52,690 nt of DNA, taken from Propionivibrio dicarboxylicus. GTDB taxonomy: Bacteria > Pseudomonadota > Gammaproteobacteria > Burkholderiales > Rhodocyclaceae. This document shows, in pieces, positions 1 to 7,880 of the stretch (its first letter is position 1; every line of letters begins with the position of its first letter). The notes beneath the pieces are model-generated. The model ran no database searches. It was not told the DNA's origin and saw only the letters and a program-made list of their open reading frames with translations. Position numbers and translations under genes: made by a program. The stretch lies in NCBI GenBank assembly GCA_945902805.1, contig CAMDMZ010000033.1, positions 1 through 52,690 on the forward strand, read 5' to 3'.

Positions 1-114
1 ATCGCCGACAGCCTGAATAGCCGGCCTCGCGCTACCCATGACTTCAACACGCCTTTTGCGGTATTCAAAATGATGCTTGCCCAGATTCATCAACCCCCAG
101 TTCCAATTCACTAA
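1..114 (+). CDS. IS30-family transposase, C-terminal fragment (runs off the left edge)
   Basis: Frame 1 is open from the first base to a TAA at 112-114. It encodes 37 residues including SLNSRPRATHDF and a following FAVFKMML segment. This matches the end of IS30-type DDE transposases, where an LN(S/A)RPR motif precedes the last helix. Only the tail is in the window, so whether the element is intact cannot be judged. The family call rests on this short motif alone. Confidence 0.55.
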   Translation: MADSLNSRPRATHDFNTPFAVFKMMLAQIHQPPVPIH

Positions 115-152
115 CCAAGGTCTGTTGCGCTTGGGATTTGAAACCGCCAAGG
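1..152 (+). mobile_element. Right end of an IS30-like insertion sequence
   Basis: The transposase stop at 114 is followed by a short stretch (about 119-152, GGTCTGTTGCGC then TTTGAAACCGCC) that resembles the outer ends of IS30-family elements. The boundary near 152 is inferred. The matching left end and any target duplication lie outside the window. Confidence 0.35.
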
Positions 153-355
153 ATTTCGGGGAAAAGATTGGCATTGAATGCGTGAGTCGTCCAAGCGGAT
201 TCATCGGCTGTGATTCCGTTGAAAGAGTTGTCTTCAATAAAAAGAACCTGCGCTTCATGATCACATCTGCATTTGGCTACGTGAACGTTGGCGGTATCAG
301 CAAAGAGGGAAACGAGACGCCGTCAATTGAAATTGGGACATGCACGAAAATCTGA
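153..355 (+). pseudogene. Unrecognised coding remnant next to the IS end
   Basis: An open frame continues across the presumed IS boundary and ends with a TGA at 353-355. The part outside the IS encodes about 67 residues (including FGEKIGIECVSRPSGF). No family was recognised. Its only in-frame ATG (77) lies inside the transposase tail, so the natural 5' end has probably been lost, and I read it as a host gene truncated by the IS. It could also be chance. Confidence 0.25.
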
Positions 356-412
356 GAATCAAATCGGGACAGGTATCAACTCAGTTCGCTGCTCGGCTGC
401 CCATTCAAGAAC

Positions 413-433
413 CAGCGCCAGCGCTTGGCGCTG
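413..433. repeat. Short perfect hairpin in a gene-free stretch
   Basis: CAGCGCCA (413-420) and TGGCGCTG (426-433) pair perfectly around a 5-base loop, with no T-tract after it. The surrounding 356-573 region holds no gene I can support. A short frame over 425-619 exists, but its end is made of the dispersed repeat and it has no recognisable content. Confidence 0.4.
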
Positions 434-573
434 CAATTGACTCAGCAGAATTTCCAACCTGCGTATGTTGAATTGGGGAAAAATCTGAAGAAAATGCTGG
501 TCGTCGGCCCGAACGGATCATGTCACGCCGCTCAACAGTCGCAAGCCAAAGCGAATTTTCGCGGACGCAATAG

Positions 574-598
574 AAAAGTCGGTGCTGGCGAGACGGCG
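574..598 (+). repeat. Dispersed 25-bp repeat, copy 1
   Basis: This copy reads AAAAGTCGGTGCTGGCG and then AGACGGCG, and I use it as the reference form. It lies between genes and directly abuts the 3' end of a decayed WYL-regulator fragment. The same arrangement is seen at 3051, next to the intact WYL gene. Confidence 0.8.
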
Positions 599-600
599 CT

Positions 601-715
601 CAGCAGGTATGCAGCGTAGTCAGTCTCGCGGCTTAACCCCTATTCGCTGCCGTAGGCTGTCCGACTCCAGCACATCGACATCGACGCCGAATTTGAGGAT
701 GTTCATGGTCAGACC
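601..715 (-). pseudogene. Fragment A of a WYL-regulator 3' end
   Basis: Read on the minus strand, this encodes MNILKFGVDVDVLESDSLRQ and then loses frame, with a stop. The intact WYL regulator at 3078-4067 ends MDILKFGADVEVLGPDSLRQ and then RVKDEAARMTALYSH. The DNA match continues past the frameshift, so this is a degenerate copy of the last 40 codons or so. No upstream part of the gene is present. Confidence 0.65.
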
Positions 716-733
716 GGAAAACGTGGTCTGACC
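707..733. repeat. Perfect 9-bp inverted repeat beside WYL fragment A
   Basis: GGTCAGACC (707-715) and GGTCTGACC (725-733) form a perfect stem around GGAAAACGT. A worn version (GATCAGATC, GGAAAACTGT, GGCCTGACC) occurs near 1926-1954 at the same place relative to WYL fragment B. The sequence resembles hairpins associated with REP-type (IS200/Y1 transposase) elements. That link is inference. Confidence 0.5.
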
Positions 734-768
734 CTTATTACTTCGTCAGCTGATATCGACGGCAGAAA

Positions 769-1548
769 TCAACAACACCAACGGTTGCGTCCAGACCGCT
801 TGGCTTCATACAGAGCTTTATCCGCCTGTAACAGAATAGTTTCAGGATTCGCATCATCATCGGGTTGCAGGGTCCCAACCCCCAGACTCACTGTCACTGG
901 AATTGGCTGGTCAGTGGCCGATAAGATTGTCAGGCTCTCCACAGCAGCCCGTACCCGCTCGGCAATTTCACAGGCTTGCTCCAGGGTAGTTGAGGGGAGT
1001 AGGGCAACAAACTCCTCACCACCATAACGAGCAAGCACGTCATAGGGGCGTAAGGTTGCCGCACATGCCGCAGCAATCCCCTGCAGAACCCTGTCGCCGG
1101 TCGCGTGTCCGTATCGATCGTTTATCTTCTTGAACTCATCTGCATCGACCATCAGCACCGACATTGGCTGGCGAACCCGCACGGTGCGCAGCGACTCCGC
1201 AGCAAAGCACGTATCGAAGTAGCGCCTATTGAAGATATCGGTCAATCCATCGTGTGTAGCCATTCTGGCCAGTGCTAACCGGGAGGCTTCGAGTTCGACC
1301 AACAGTGCAATGAATACGTGACTGGCTGCTGGTGCAACAATGATCGCCACTATAGTGGCGACAAACAGTCCAGTAAGTATCCTGTTTTCAGGAACATCAA
1401 AATAAACGAACAACAGGTATGACAGAAGCACCGCTGCGCAAACCGAGAAGCTGGTAATCAACACCAAACTCCACTTGTAGCCCAACCCGGCGAGTCGCCT
1501 GCGCCATGTCGGTGTGGCTGAATGTGTCCCCTGCCCAATGGAGTCCAT
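769..1548 (-). CDS. Membrane-bound diguanylate cyclase (GGDEF)
   Basis: This 259-residue protein would make cyclic di-GMP from two GTP. Two hydrophobic segments (about 26-50 and 57-85) form a short membrane anchor with no recognised sensor domain. The GGDEF domain follows from about residue 95. The active-site motif is GGEEF (176-180), so it is probably catalytic. An RPYD at 167-170 sits five residues before it, which is the standard inhibitory I-site, so product feedback is expected. The ATG at 1548 is the natural start. The gene stands alone between two degraded zones, and no partner phosphodiesterase or effector is nearby. Confidence 0.9.
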   Translation of the reverse strand: MDSIGQGTHSATPTWRRRLAGLGYKWSLVLITSFSVCAAVLLSYLLFVYFDVPENRILTGLFVATIVAIIVAPAASHVFIALLVELEASRLALARMATHDGLTDIFNRRYFDTCFAAESLRTVRVRQPMSVLMVDADEFKKINDRYGHATGDRVLQGIAAACAATLRPYDVLARYGGEEFVALLPSTTLEQACEIAERVRAAVESLTILSATDQPIPVTVSLGVGTLQPDDDANPETILLQADKALYEAKRSGRNRWCC

Positions 1549-1731
1549 AAGTAGTTCTTCTATCTATTTTTCAGAATAGTTTATCAGGCTTTATAAGCGC
1601 ACCTGGTCGCCTGATCTGCGATGTCACGGCGATGACCTATCTAAATGGCGTAGTTGAATGAGGCAAATCAGGGAAAAGAGGCCGGGCTCGACCCGGTGCT
1701 CGATCTGGTTTTGCCCACGCCGCCAATGGCC

Positions 1732-1756
1732 AAAAAGTTGGTTCTGACGAAAACCC
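1732..1756 (+). repeat. Dispersed repeat, degenerate copy 2
   Basis: AAAAAGTTGGTTCTGACGA matches the family well in its first 19 bases and then decays. It lies about 60 bp before WYL fragment B, echoing copies 1 and 3. The rest of 1549-1818 holds no supportable gene. A perfect 8-bp stem (ACCGTAGC at 1794-1801, GCTACGGT at 1808-1815) lies just beyond it. Confidence 0.4.
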
Positions 1757-1818
1757 TACGCTACAAGATGGCGGAGCAAAGGACGTTCTCCTCACCGTAG
1801 CCGATGGCGCTACGGTGT

Positions 1819-1938
1819 TCAGCGCGAATACAGCGCGGTCATGCGTGCGGCTTCTTCCGTCACTCGCTGACGCAAGCTTGGCGGCTCCGGCACTTCGACG
1901 TCGCCACCGAATTTGAGGATGTTCATGATCAGATCGGA
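1819..1938 (-). pseudogene. Fragment B of a WYL-regulator 3' end
   Basis: On the minus strand this encodes LIMNILKFGGDVEVPEPPSL followed by RQRVTEEAARMTALYSR and a stop. It aligns residue for residue with the C-terminus of the intact WYL protein at 3078. The frame is undamaged here, but nothing of the HTH or WYL domain lies upstream. The open frame simply runs into unrelated sequence and the OmpA-like gene. It is a truncated duplicate, less decayed than fragment A. Confidence 0.65.
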
Positions 1939-1987
1939 AAACTGTGGCCTGACCCCTATGGCCCTACCTATGCCCCTATTATTCTGT

Positions 1988-2914
1988 TCACATTTCAACC
2001 AGCTCGACACGCCTATTTTCTGCCCGGCCGGCATCGGTGCGATTGGTCGCAACCGGGGCAATCGACGAAGCTCCATGCGGCATTAGGCGGTTTGCAGCGA
2101 TACCGTGCTGCTTGACCAGCGCCTCTACCACGGTGGTGGCCCGGGCTCTGGACAGAGTCATATTTGCGTCGAACGCTCCCACGTTATCGGTATGGCCCAC
2201 CACGTGCAACTTGAGCTGACCAGCTTGTTTGAGCAAGGCTGCCACCTCGGCGAGCACGGGAGCGGATTCCGTTTTGAGGGTTGATTTGCCAAAGTCGAAC
2301 TGGATACCATACAGCGCCATGTGGCCGGTCTGCGCAAGTCCCTTACTCATCGCCGCCGCATCCACCTTGGCCATCCCGGTATCCATGGCTTTGCCACGAA
2401 CCACAAAAATGTGATGGTGATGAGATTCTGGAACGCGAATCGCGATGGTGAGTACCTCGGAAGTGGCCTTGTCGATTGTCCGAGCGATTACGTAGTACTC
2501 GTCCGAGTAGGGGAATTCACCAAACAATGGATCAAATTTCAGCTTGCCGCACGTCTTGGCCTTGCCGGAGCATTTGAACAACAATTGAAACCCCGCATCC
2601 ACGAGTGCCTGTTCATAGTTGCGCGCGATCTCCAGAGTTGAACGCTTTTGACCCGAGGTGTTGTAGTCCACCTTGGTGACATAGCCTTCCAGAACTTGCG
2701 TCTTGCCCATACCGCCGACGGCGTTGGTCTCGGGCACTCCCGTCGGCAATTCAAGCTGGATAAAGCCCAACTCTTTCATGTTTTCGAACTTGGAACCCTC
2801 GTAGGCTCGCACCAGCAATCCATCTCCGGTGGGTGCTTTGGTGGCCCAAGCGATGGCGGTCGACGATGCCAATAAGGCAATCAGGGCATTCAAAAGCAAA
2901 CGTTGAAAATGCAT
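1988..2914 (-). CDS. OmpA-family outer-membrane protein
   Basis: This is a 308-residue exported protein. A hydrophobic signal peptide covers about residues 1-24. The middle (about 30-190) resembles the DUF4892 type of periplasmic module. The C-terminal 110 residues are an OmpA-like peptidoglycan-binding domain, with the GHTDNVG motif and the closing NRRVEL motif. It probably ties the outer membrane to the cell wall. A very strong ribosome site (AAAGGAGG) lies 9 bases before ATG 2914. A GTG three bases earlier (2917) is also possible. No neighbouring gene suggests a specific partner. Confidence 0.85.
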   Translation of the reverse strand: MHFQRLLLNALIALLASSTAIAWATKAPTGDGLLVRAYEGSKFENMKELGFIQLELPTGVPETNAVGGMGKTQVLEGYVTKVDYNTSGQKRSTLEIARNYEQALVDAGFQLLFKCSGKAKTCGKLKFDPLFGEFPYSDEYYVIARTIDKATSEVLTIAIRVPESHHHHIFVVRGKAMDTGMAKVDAAAMSKGLAQTGHMALYGIQFDFGKSTLKTESAPVLAEVAALLKQAGQLKLHVVGHTDNVGAFDANMTLSRARATTVVEALVKQHGIAANRLMPHGASSIAPVATNRTDAGRAENRRVELVEM

Positions 2915-3050
2915 CACGGGAAACCTCCTTTAAGCATCAAAATCAAACGGGTACACGACTTTTGTTTCGTCAGCCAATTCAAGCCGCAGTATTCGTAGAG
3001 CTTGAGTATGGAGTCATCATACTAAAAGCGAACCGCATTGGTCGCCACAT

Positions 3051-3075
3051 AAAAAGTCGGCGCTGGCGTTACGGC
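3051..3075 (+). repeat. Dispersed repeat, copy 3
   Basis: AAAAAGTCGGCGCTGGCG then TTACGGCG lies just downstream of the stop codon of the WYL regulator. The bases that follow are the gene's own 3' end. The spacing between repeat and gene end is the same as in fragment A. Confidence 0.75.
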
Positions 3076-3077
3076 GC

Positions 3078-4067
3078 TCAGTGCGAATACAGTGCCGTCA
3101 TCCTTGCTGCTTCGTCCTTCACCCGCTGCCGCAAGCTATCCGGCCCCAGCACTTCCACATCGGCGCCGAATTTGAGGATGTCCATGATCAACTCGCGGTG
3201 GTCGGCGTAGGGGAAATCGAGTAGCCAGGAGCCGTCGCTGGCAAAGCGCCCATGCTGCTTCGGATGCCACGTTTCCTGAGCCACCCAGCGCGCGCGTTCG
3301 GGGGTGAAGCGCAGTTTGGCGGTTTGCAGCTCGTGGCCGGAGAATATGCCGTAGCCGGGGCCGAGGGCTTCGTTCATCGAGCGTAGCGAGACTTCACGCG
3401 CTTTCTTTTCGATCAGTTCGGCGTGCTGGATCGAGTCGATGGCGAAATTACGCAGGCCATTGCGCAGGTGGCACCAGGCGTCGAGATACCAGTTTTCGCG
3501 GTAATAGACCAGGCGCTGCGGCGAGACTTCGCGTTCGGTGGTTTCGCCGCTGCCTCGGGCGAAATAGCGCAGTTGCAAGCGCTTGCGCCGCAGTAGCGCC
3601 GCGCCGACCTTTTCGAAATGTGCGAGTTGAAGATCGCGTTTGCCGAGGCCGACGATCATCACCCGACGGCGGATTTCCTCGGCCGTGTTCTCTGCCGTGC
3701 CGAGCAGGTTGTTGAGGCGTGCGATCAGTGGCTGGATATGCGGCGTAAGAATGCCGCCGGGGTCCAGATTGGCCAGCAAGTGCTGCATGGTGAGCAGCGC
3801 ATGGACTTCGCTGGAGTTGAACCACAGTCCCGGCAATTCATACTGACCACCAGTTTCGACATGCACCAGTTCGAAGCGGTAGCCGCCGGAATTCCCCGCA
3901 TTGCGATCCCAGATGATCGGCGCATTGAGGCGGTTGCGCATGTATTCGAGATCGCGCTTGAGCGTGGCGCGCGAGACTTCCAGCGCGTCCATCATCTCGG
4001 CGAAGCTGACCAGGCGCCGGTCGTGGATCATCTGGTCGATCTTGTAGAAGCGCTCAGTTCGGTCCAT
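3078..4067 (-). CDS. WYL-domain transcriptional regulator
   Basis: This is a 329-residue regulator. An N-terminal helix-turn-helix (about 1-65; VSRATLKRDLEYMRNRLNAP) is followed by a WYL ligand-binding domain (about 140-215; RENWYLDAWCHLRNGLRNFA) and a C-terminal WCX-type extension. I placed the start at ATG 4067 because GGGAG lies just upstream and the family's N-terminus begins there; the open frame extends further but only over rsgA. The gene overlaps the end of rsgA by 14 bases and follows it in the same direction. Its 3' end is the source, or a sibling, of the two broken copies at 601-715 and 1819-1938. Confidence 0.9.
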   Translation of the reverse strand: MDRTERFYKIDQMIHDRRLVSFAEMMDALEVSRATLKRDLEYMRNRLNAPIIWDRNAGNSGGYRFELVHVETGGQYELPGLWFNSSEVHALLTMQHLLANLDPGGILTPHIQPLIARLNNLLGTAENTAEEIRRRVMIVGLGKRDLQLAHFEKVGAALLRRKRLQLRYFARGSGETTEREVSPQRLVYYRENWYLDAWCHLRNGLRNFAIDSIQHAELIEKKAREVSLRSMNEALGPGYGIFSGHELQTAKLRFTPERARWVAQETWHPKQHGRFASDGSWLLDFPYADHRELIMDILKFGADVEVLGPDSLRQRVKDEAARMTALYSH

Positions 4068-4932
4068 GGTGAATCTCCCGCACCAGTTGATGGAAATGTT
4101 CCAGCCGCCGCGCGTGGATGGCGCCGGTGACGATGCCGTCTTTGATCGCGCACCCGGGTTCGGTGAGGTGCCGGCAATCGCGGAAGCGGCATTGACCAAG
4201 GAAGGGACGGAACTCGCGAAAGCCGAATTCGATTTCTCCGATGCTCATGTGGGCCAGGCCGAATTCCTGCAAGCCGGGGCAGTCGATCAGCATGCCGCCA
4301 TTGCTGGTGCGATACAACCGGGCGTGGGTGGTGGTGTGCTTGCCGGTGTCGAGCGCTTCGGATATTTCGCGCGTCGCGGCGGCGGCGCCGGGAATGAGTG
4401 CATTGGTTAATGTGGATTTGCCCATGCCGGATTGGCCGACCAGTACCGAGCACTCGCCGGCCAGCGCCGGCAGCAGGGCGGAGGCGTCTTCCAGTGCGGA
4501 GAGTTCGAGCGTGCGGTAGTCGAGCGCCGTAAACGGCGCCAGCAGCGCGCGGGCTGAGGGCAGGGCGGCGGCGATGTCACTCTTGTTGAGCACGATCAGC
4601 GCCAGCAGACCTTCGTGCTCGGCGGCGACCAGCGCGCGGGTCAGCAGCAGATCGGAAAACGAGGGCTCGGTGGCGACTACCAGCACCAGTTGCGTGGCGT
4701 TGGCGGCGATCAGTTTCTGGCGGTAGGCATCGCTGCGGTAGAGCAGGCTGCGGCGTGTGCCATGTTTGCTGATCTGGCCGTCGCTGGTGATTTCAACTTC
4801 GTCGCCGCAGGCGTAGGGGCTTTTCTTGCCGCGCGGGTAGCCGGTGGCGAGTGTGCCGTCGGTCAGCTCAATTTCATAATGCCGGCCGAAGGCGGCGACG
4901 ATGGTACCAGCGCGATGGGCGGCCTTGCTCAA
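4054..4932 (-). CDS. rsgA: Ribosome small-subunit biogenesis GTPase RsgA
   Basis: RsgA is a circularly permuted GTPase that checks late 30S subunit maturation. The 292-residue sequence shows an N-terminal OB fold, then the permuted motif order: G4 (LNKSD), G1 (GQSGMGKSTL), G3 (DCPGLQEFG). It ends with the zinc finger CRFRDCRHLTEPGCAI, giving Cys-Cys-His-Cys ligands. The start is a TTG at 4932, overlapping the upstream protease stop as TTGA, so translation is probably coupled. There is no plausible ATG nearby. It is transcribed with the M48 protease before it and the WYL regulator after it. Confidence 0.93.
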   Translation of the reverse strand: MSKAAHRAGTIVAAFGRHYEIELTDGTLATGYPRGKKSPYACGDEVEITSDGQISKHGTRRSLLYRSDAYRQKLIAANATQLVLVVATEPSFSDLLLTRALVAAEHEGLLALIVLNKSDIAAALPSARALLAPFTALDYRTLELSALEDASALLPALAGECSVLVGQSGMGKSTLTNALIPGAAAATREISEALDTGKHTTTHARLYRTSNGGMLIDCPGLQEFGLAHMSIGEIEFGFREFRPFLGQCRFRDCRHLTEPGCAIKDGIVTGAIHARRLEHFHQLVREIHHGPN

Positions 4933-6188
4933 ACCGCTGCACCGCGTAAATGGGCGATGCGCAATCTGGCCGGCGGGTGGGAATCGTGGAACATCGAATG
5001 CAGCGGGTCCGGCGTGAGCGTCGCCGCGTTGTCGCGGTAGAGCTTGACCAGCGCAGCGATCAGGTTGTCGGCGGCAGTTTGCTTGGCGGCATAGGCGTCC
5101 GCCTCGTATTCATGCCGGCGCGATAGGGCCGAGGTCAGCGGTGCCAAGGGGAAGAGGAACACCGGCAGCACCATCGAGAACAAGAGCAGCGCCAGCGCCG
5201 TATCGCCAGCACCGACTTTTTGCACGCCGAGGCCGGCATAGAACCACGGTTGGTCGATCAATTGTCCGAGCAACCACAAAAAGCCCAGGCTCAGCGCCGC
5301 CATCAGCACGATGCGTTTGATCACATGGCGATGCTTGAAATGGCCGAGTTCATGCGCCAGCACGGCCTCGATCTCGTCGGGAGTCAGCTTTTCCAGCAGC
5401 GTGTCGAAAAACACGATGCGCTTGGCCTTGCCAAAGCCGGTGAAATACGCATTGCCGTGGGCTGAGCGTTTCGATCCATCCATGACAAAAAGCCCCGACG
5501 AGGAAAAGCCGCAGCGGGCGAGCAGGGCTTCGATGCGTGCTTTCAGGCTTTCGTCCTGCAGTGGCGTGAATTTGTTGAACAGCGGGGCGATGACTGTCGG
5601 GTACAAAAACAGCACCAGCAGGTTGAAGCCCAGCCAAAGCCCCCAGACGTAAAGCCACCAGCGCGCGCCCATGACATCCATCAACCACAGTACCGCATAC
5701 AGCAACGGGCCGCCGATGGCGGCGCCGAGCAGGGTGCCTTTGGCCAGATCGGCGAGCCAGAGTTTCCAGGTGAGCTTGTTGAAGCCGAACCTGGCCTCGA
5801 TCACGAAGGTACGATAAAGGCTCATGGGCAGGGCGACCAGGAAACCGACGACGCTGGCGGTGGCAAACAGCAGCAGGCCACGCAGATAGTGGTCGGCAAC
5901 GGTCGCGCGCAGCATCTGATCAATGGCATTGAGTCCGCCGCCCAGCGTCATCAGCAACAACAACAGGGCCTCGATGCCGTATTCGCTGATCCCGACGCGC
6001 CCTTTGGCCAGGGTGTAATCGGCTGCCCGTTGGTGATCGAGCAACTCGATGCGGCCAACAAAGTCGTCGGGAACGGCGTCGCGATGGGCGAGTACGGCAG
6101 CACTTTGGCGCATGCTCAGCCAGGTTTGCAGGGCCGTGGCGAGTACCACGGCAAGAATGAAGAGGGATGAAAAGGTGGAAGGTGTCAT
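4929..6188 (-). CDS. M48-family (Ste24-like) membrane metalloprotease
   Basis: This is an integral-membrane zinc protease of about 419 residues. Several membrane helices surround the HELGH motif (LAHELGHFKHRH), and a downstream ExxxD element (RRHEYEADAYA) gives the third zinc ligand, as in the CAAX-protease/Ste24 group. I used ATG 6188 (MTPSTF) because it matches the usual family N-terminus; ATG 6197 is equally open. The gene overlaps rsgA by four bases. At 5195-5222 the coding sequence contains a dispersed repeat, which contributes KVGAGDTA to a loop before a late membrane helix. The frame stays intact. Confidence 0.9.
   Translation of the reverse strand: MTPSTFSSLFILAVVLATALQTWLSMRQSAAVLAHRDAVPDDFVGRIELLDHQRAADYTLAKGRVGISEYGIEALLLLLMTLGGGLNAIDQMLRATVADHYLRGLLLFATASVVGFLVALPMSLYRTFVIEARFGFNKLTWKLWLADLAKGTLLGAAIGGPLLYAVLWLMDVMGARWWLYVWGLWLGFNLLVLFLYPTVIAPLFNKFTPLQDESLKARIEALLARCGFSSSGLFVMDGSKRSAHGNAYFTGFGKAKRIVFFDTLLEKLTPDEIEAVLAHELGHFKHRHVIKRIVLMAALSLGFLWLLGQLIDQPWFYAGLGVQKVGAGDTALALLLFSMVLPVFLFPLAPLTSALSRRHEYEADAYAAKQTAADNLIAALVKLYRDNAATLTPDPLHSMFHDSHPPARLRIAHLRGAAV
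5195..5222 (-). repeat. Dispersed repeat, copy 4 (inside the M48 protease)
   Basis: Minus-strand reading gives AAAAAGTCGGTGCTGGCG then ATACGGCGC. It is translated as KVGAGDTA, in the same frame as the copy that ends corA. Confidence 0.8.
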
Positions 6189-6295
6189 GGCCGACATTTT
6201 ACGTGCCCATGCCCTCGCTAAAATCATTCAAACGCCGGATGCGGCGGATAATTGCCGAGCAGAACCCGTTGCGTATCCTTTTTTCGGAAATTCAA

Positions 6296-6970
6296 ATGAC
6301 GACACTCCTTCCTTCCCTCGAGATAGAGACGGGTCCACAGCCCGAATTCAGCGTCATCTGGCTGCATGGACTTGGTGCGGATGGTTACGATTTCGAACCC
6401 GTGGTGCCCGAACTGGGCTTACCGCTGAGCCCAGGAGTGCGGTTCATTTTTCCGCATGCCCCGGCGATCGCAGTGACCTGCAATGGTGGTTATGTGATGC
6501 CGGCCTGGTACGACATTGTTTCGCTAGACAGTTCCAGCCGCACCATCGACGCCGCCGGCATCATCGCCTCGCGTCAGGCGATCCGCGACCTAATCGCCCG
6601 CGAAAATCAACGCGGCATCGCCTGTGATCATATTTTCCTGGCGGGCTTTTCCCAGGGTGGGGCGGTCGCTTACGCCACGGCGCTGACGCATCCCGAGCCG
6701 CTGGCCGGAGTGATCGCGCTCTCGACCTATATTCCGCTGCCAAGGTTGATCGAGGATGAAGCGACGGTGGCCAATCAGTCGATTCCGGTATTGGCGGCCC
6801 ATGGCACGGAGGACGATGTGGTGTCGCTTGAACTGGGTCTGCGAGCCCGGGATTTTTTGATCCAGTCCGGATATTCAGTGGAGTGGCTGGAGTACCCGAT
6901 TCCGCATGCGATTTGCCTGGAAGAGATTGAAGTTATCGGCACTTGGCTTGCCGCGCAGATGCGACGATGA
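6296..6970 (+). CDS. Carboxylesterase (phospholipase/carboxylesterase family)
   Basis: This 224-residue alpha/beta hydrolase belongs to the carboxylesterase II / acyl-protein-thioesterase family. The nucleophile motif is GFSQGG (Ser in IFLAGFSQGGAVA), the acid is the Asp in HGTEDDVV, and the His is in the PIPHAI segment. An early HGLGADG gives the oxyanion loop. The ATG at 6296 is chosen because the family begins a few residues before the WLHGLG strand. The frame is open upstream, but there it crosses the promoter of the divergent protease gene. It overlaps the next gene as ATGA. The natural substrate is unknown. Confidence 0.88.
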   Translation: MTTLLPSLEIETGPQPEFSVIWLHGLGADGYDFEPVVPELGLPLSPGVRFIFPHAPAIAVTCNGGYVMPAWYDIVSLDSSSRTIDAAGIIASRQAIRDLIARENQRGIACDHIFLAGFSQGGAVAYATALTHPEPLAGVIALSTYIPLPRLIEDEATVANQSIPVLAAHGTEDDVVSLELGLRARDFLIQSGYSVEWLEYPIPHAICLEEIEVIGTWLAAQMRR

Positions 6971-7449
6971 ACGTGCTTTATCCCACGGCAAGCCAAGCGA
7001 CACGTGATGCGCTGCGCCGCAGTTTGCAGAGCCGGGTGGAGCAATTTCAAGACTGGCTGACCGCAGGCCAGATTAAGCGCGTAATTGAAGTGGTCGAGAA
7101 CGTGCCCGCCACATTGGTCGATCTTGTCGCAATCATCGCCAACATGGACGTCAATGTGAATGCCCGGATCGGTGCCAGTGCAGTGCTTGAACGCTTCGCC
7201 GGAACTCCACCGCTGCAAGCCTTGATCCCGCTATTGGGCAAACTGTCAGTGCATGCCGATGCCCGCGTGCGGGCCGAAGCCTGCCATTTTCTTGGCTTAT
7301 CCGTATCATCCGCAGCCAGCCAGTATCTCGTCGTACGTGTGACTGACTCTGATGTCGAAGTCAGAGAAATTGCCACCGAGAGCCTTGCTGCACTGCCCGC
7401 CACCAAACCGACCGAGCGTCACTCGGAAAACTTACCGGTCAACACCTAA
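6967..7449 (+). CDS. HEAT-repeat protein
   Basis: This is a 160-residue soluble, helical protein. Residues from about 50 onward form HEAT-like helical pairs with Arg/Asp-rich turns (NARIGASAVLERFA, DARVRAEACHFLGL, VEVREIATESLAAL). Such repeats usually bind other proteins. ATG 6967 overlaps the esterase stop (ATGA), so the two are probably translated together. The partner is not evident from the context. Confidence 0.7.
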   Translation: MNVLYPTASQATRDALRRSLQSRVEQFQDWLTAGQIKRVIEVVENVPATLVDLVAIIANMDVNVNARIGASAVLERFAGTPPLQALIPLLGKLSVHADARVRAEACHFLGLSVSSAASQYLVVRVTDSDVEVREIATESLAALPATKPTERHSENLPVNT

Positions 7450-7495
7450 ACATGCGTAACCTTGAAAATTGTATTCGCGCAGTATCAAAAGCACC

Positions 7496-7801
7496 ATGAC
7501 GCCACTCGGTAAAGGTTTGGCGATTCTGTTTGGCTTCCCCATCGTATTGGCGGCGGGGTTTTTCACTTACTTCCTGACGACCGGCGAAGACCGCATGAAA
7601 GCCGTCTGCGTCCAGGTCACGCCCGGCATGCGCTATACCGAACTCAAGGAATTCGCGCTGGACCAGAAACTCAGGGCGCCCTTCAAGGACGACGCAGCGG
7701 TGGTCATTCTTGCCGATTCGAGAAGTTATGGACGCCACGCCTGCAAGGTCGAACTGGATGCCGGGGTGGTCAAGCGTGCCACGTATGTGTTTGCCGATTG
7801 A
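7496..7801 (+). CDS. Small membrane-anchored hypothetical protein
   Basis: This 101-residue protein has one N-terminal membrane segment (about 8-28) followed by a soluble domain with two Cys (KAVCVQVTPGM and HACKVELDAG) that could form a disulfide outside the cytoplasm. No family was recognised. ATG 7496 is chosen. A TTG at 7469 would extend it but leads with an unlikely sequence. The ribosome site is weak. Confidence 0.55.
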   Translation: MTPLGKGLAILFGFPIVLAAGFFTYFLTTGEDRMKAVCVQVTPGMRYTELKEFALDQKLRAPFKDDAAVVILADSRSYGRHACKVELDAGVVKRATYVFAD

Positions 7802-7880
7802 GCCTGTGTTTGTTCTGGTTCCGGATACGTGGCGTTGACGCCTGCTGCGGCCGGCGATCAGCGACCAGCGGCAATCACCC

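Noticed and set aside
425-619. Short 64-codon frame upstream of the first dispersed repeat
   Set aside because: It starts inside a hairpin, ends inside the repeat and WYL remnant, and shows no conserved content.
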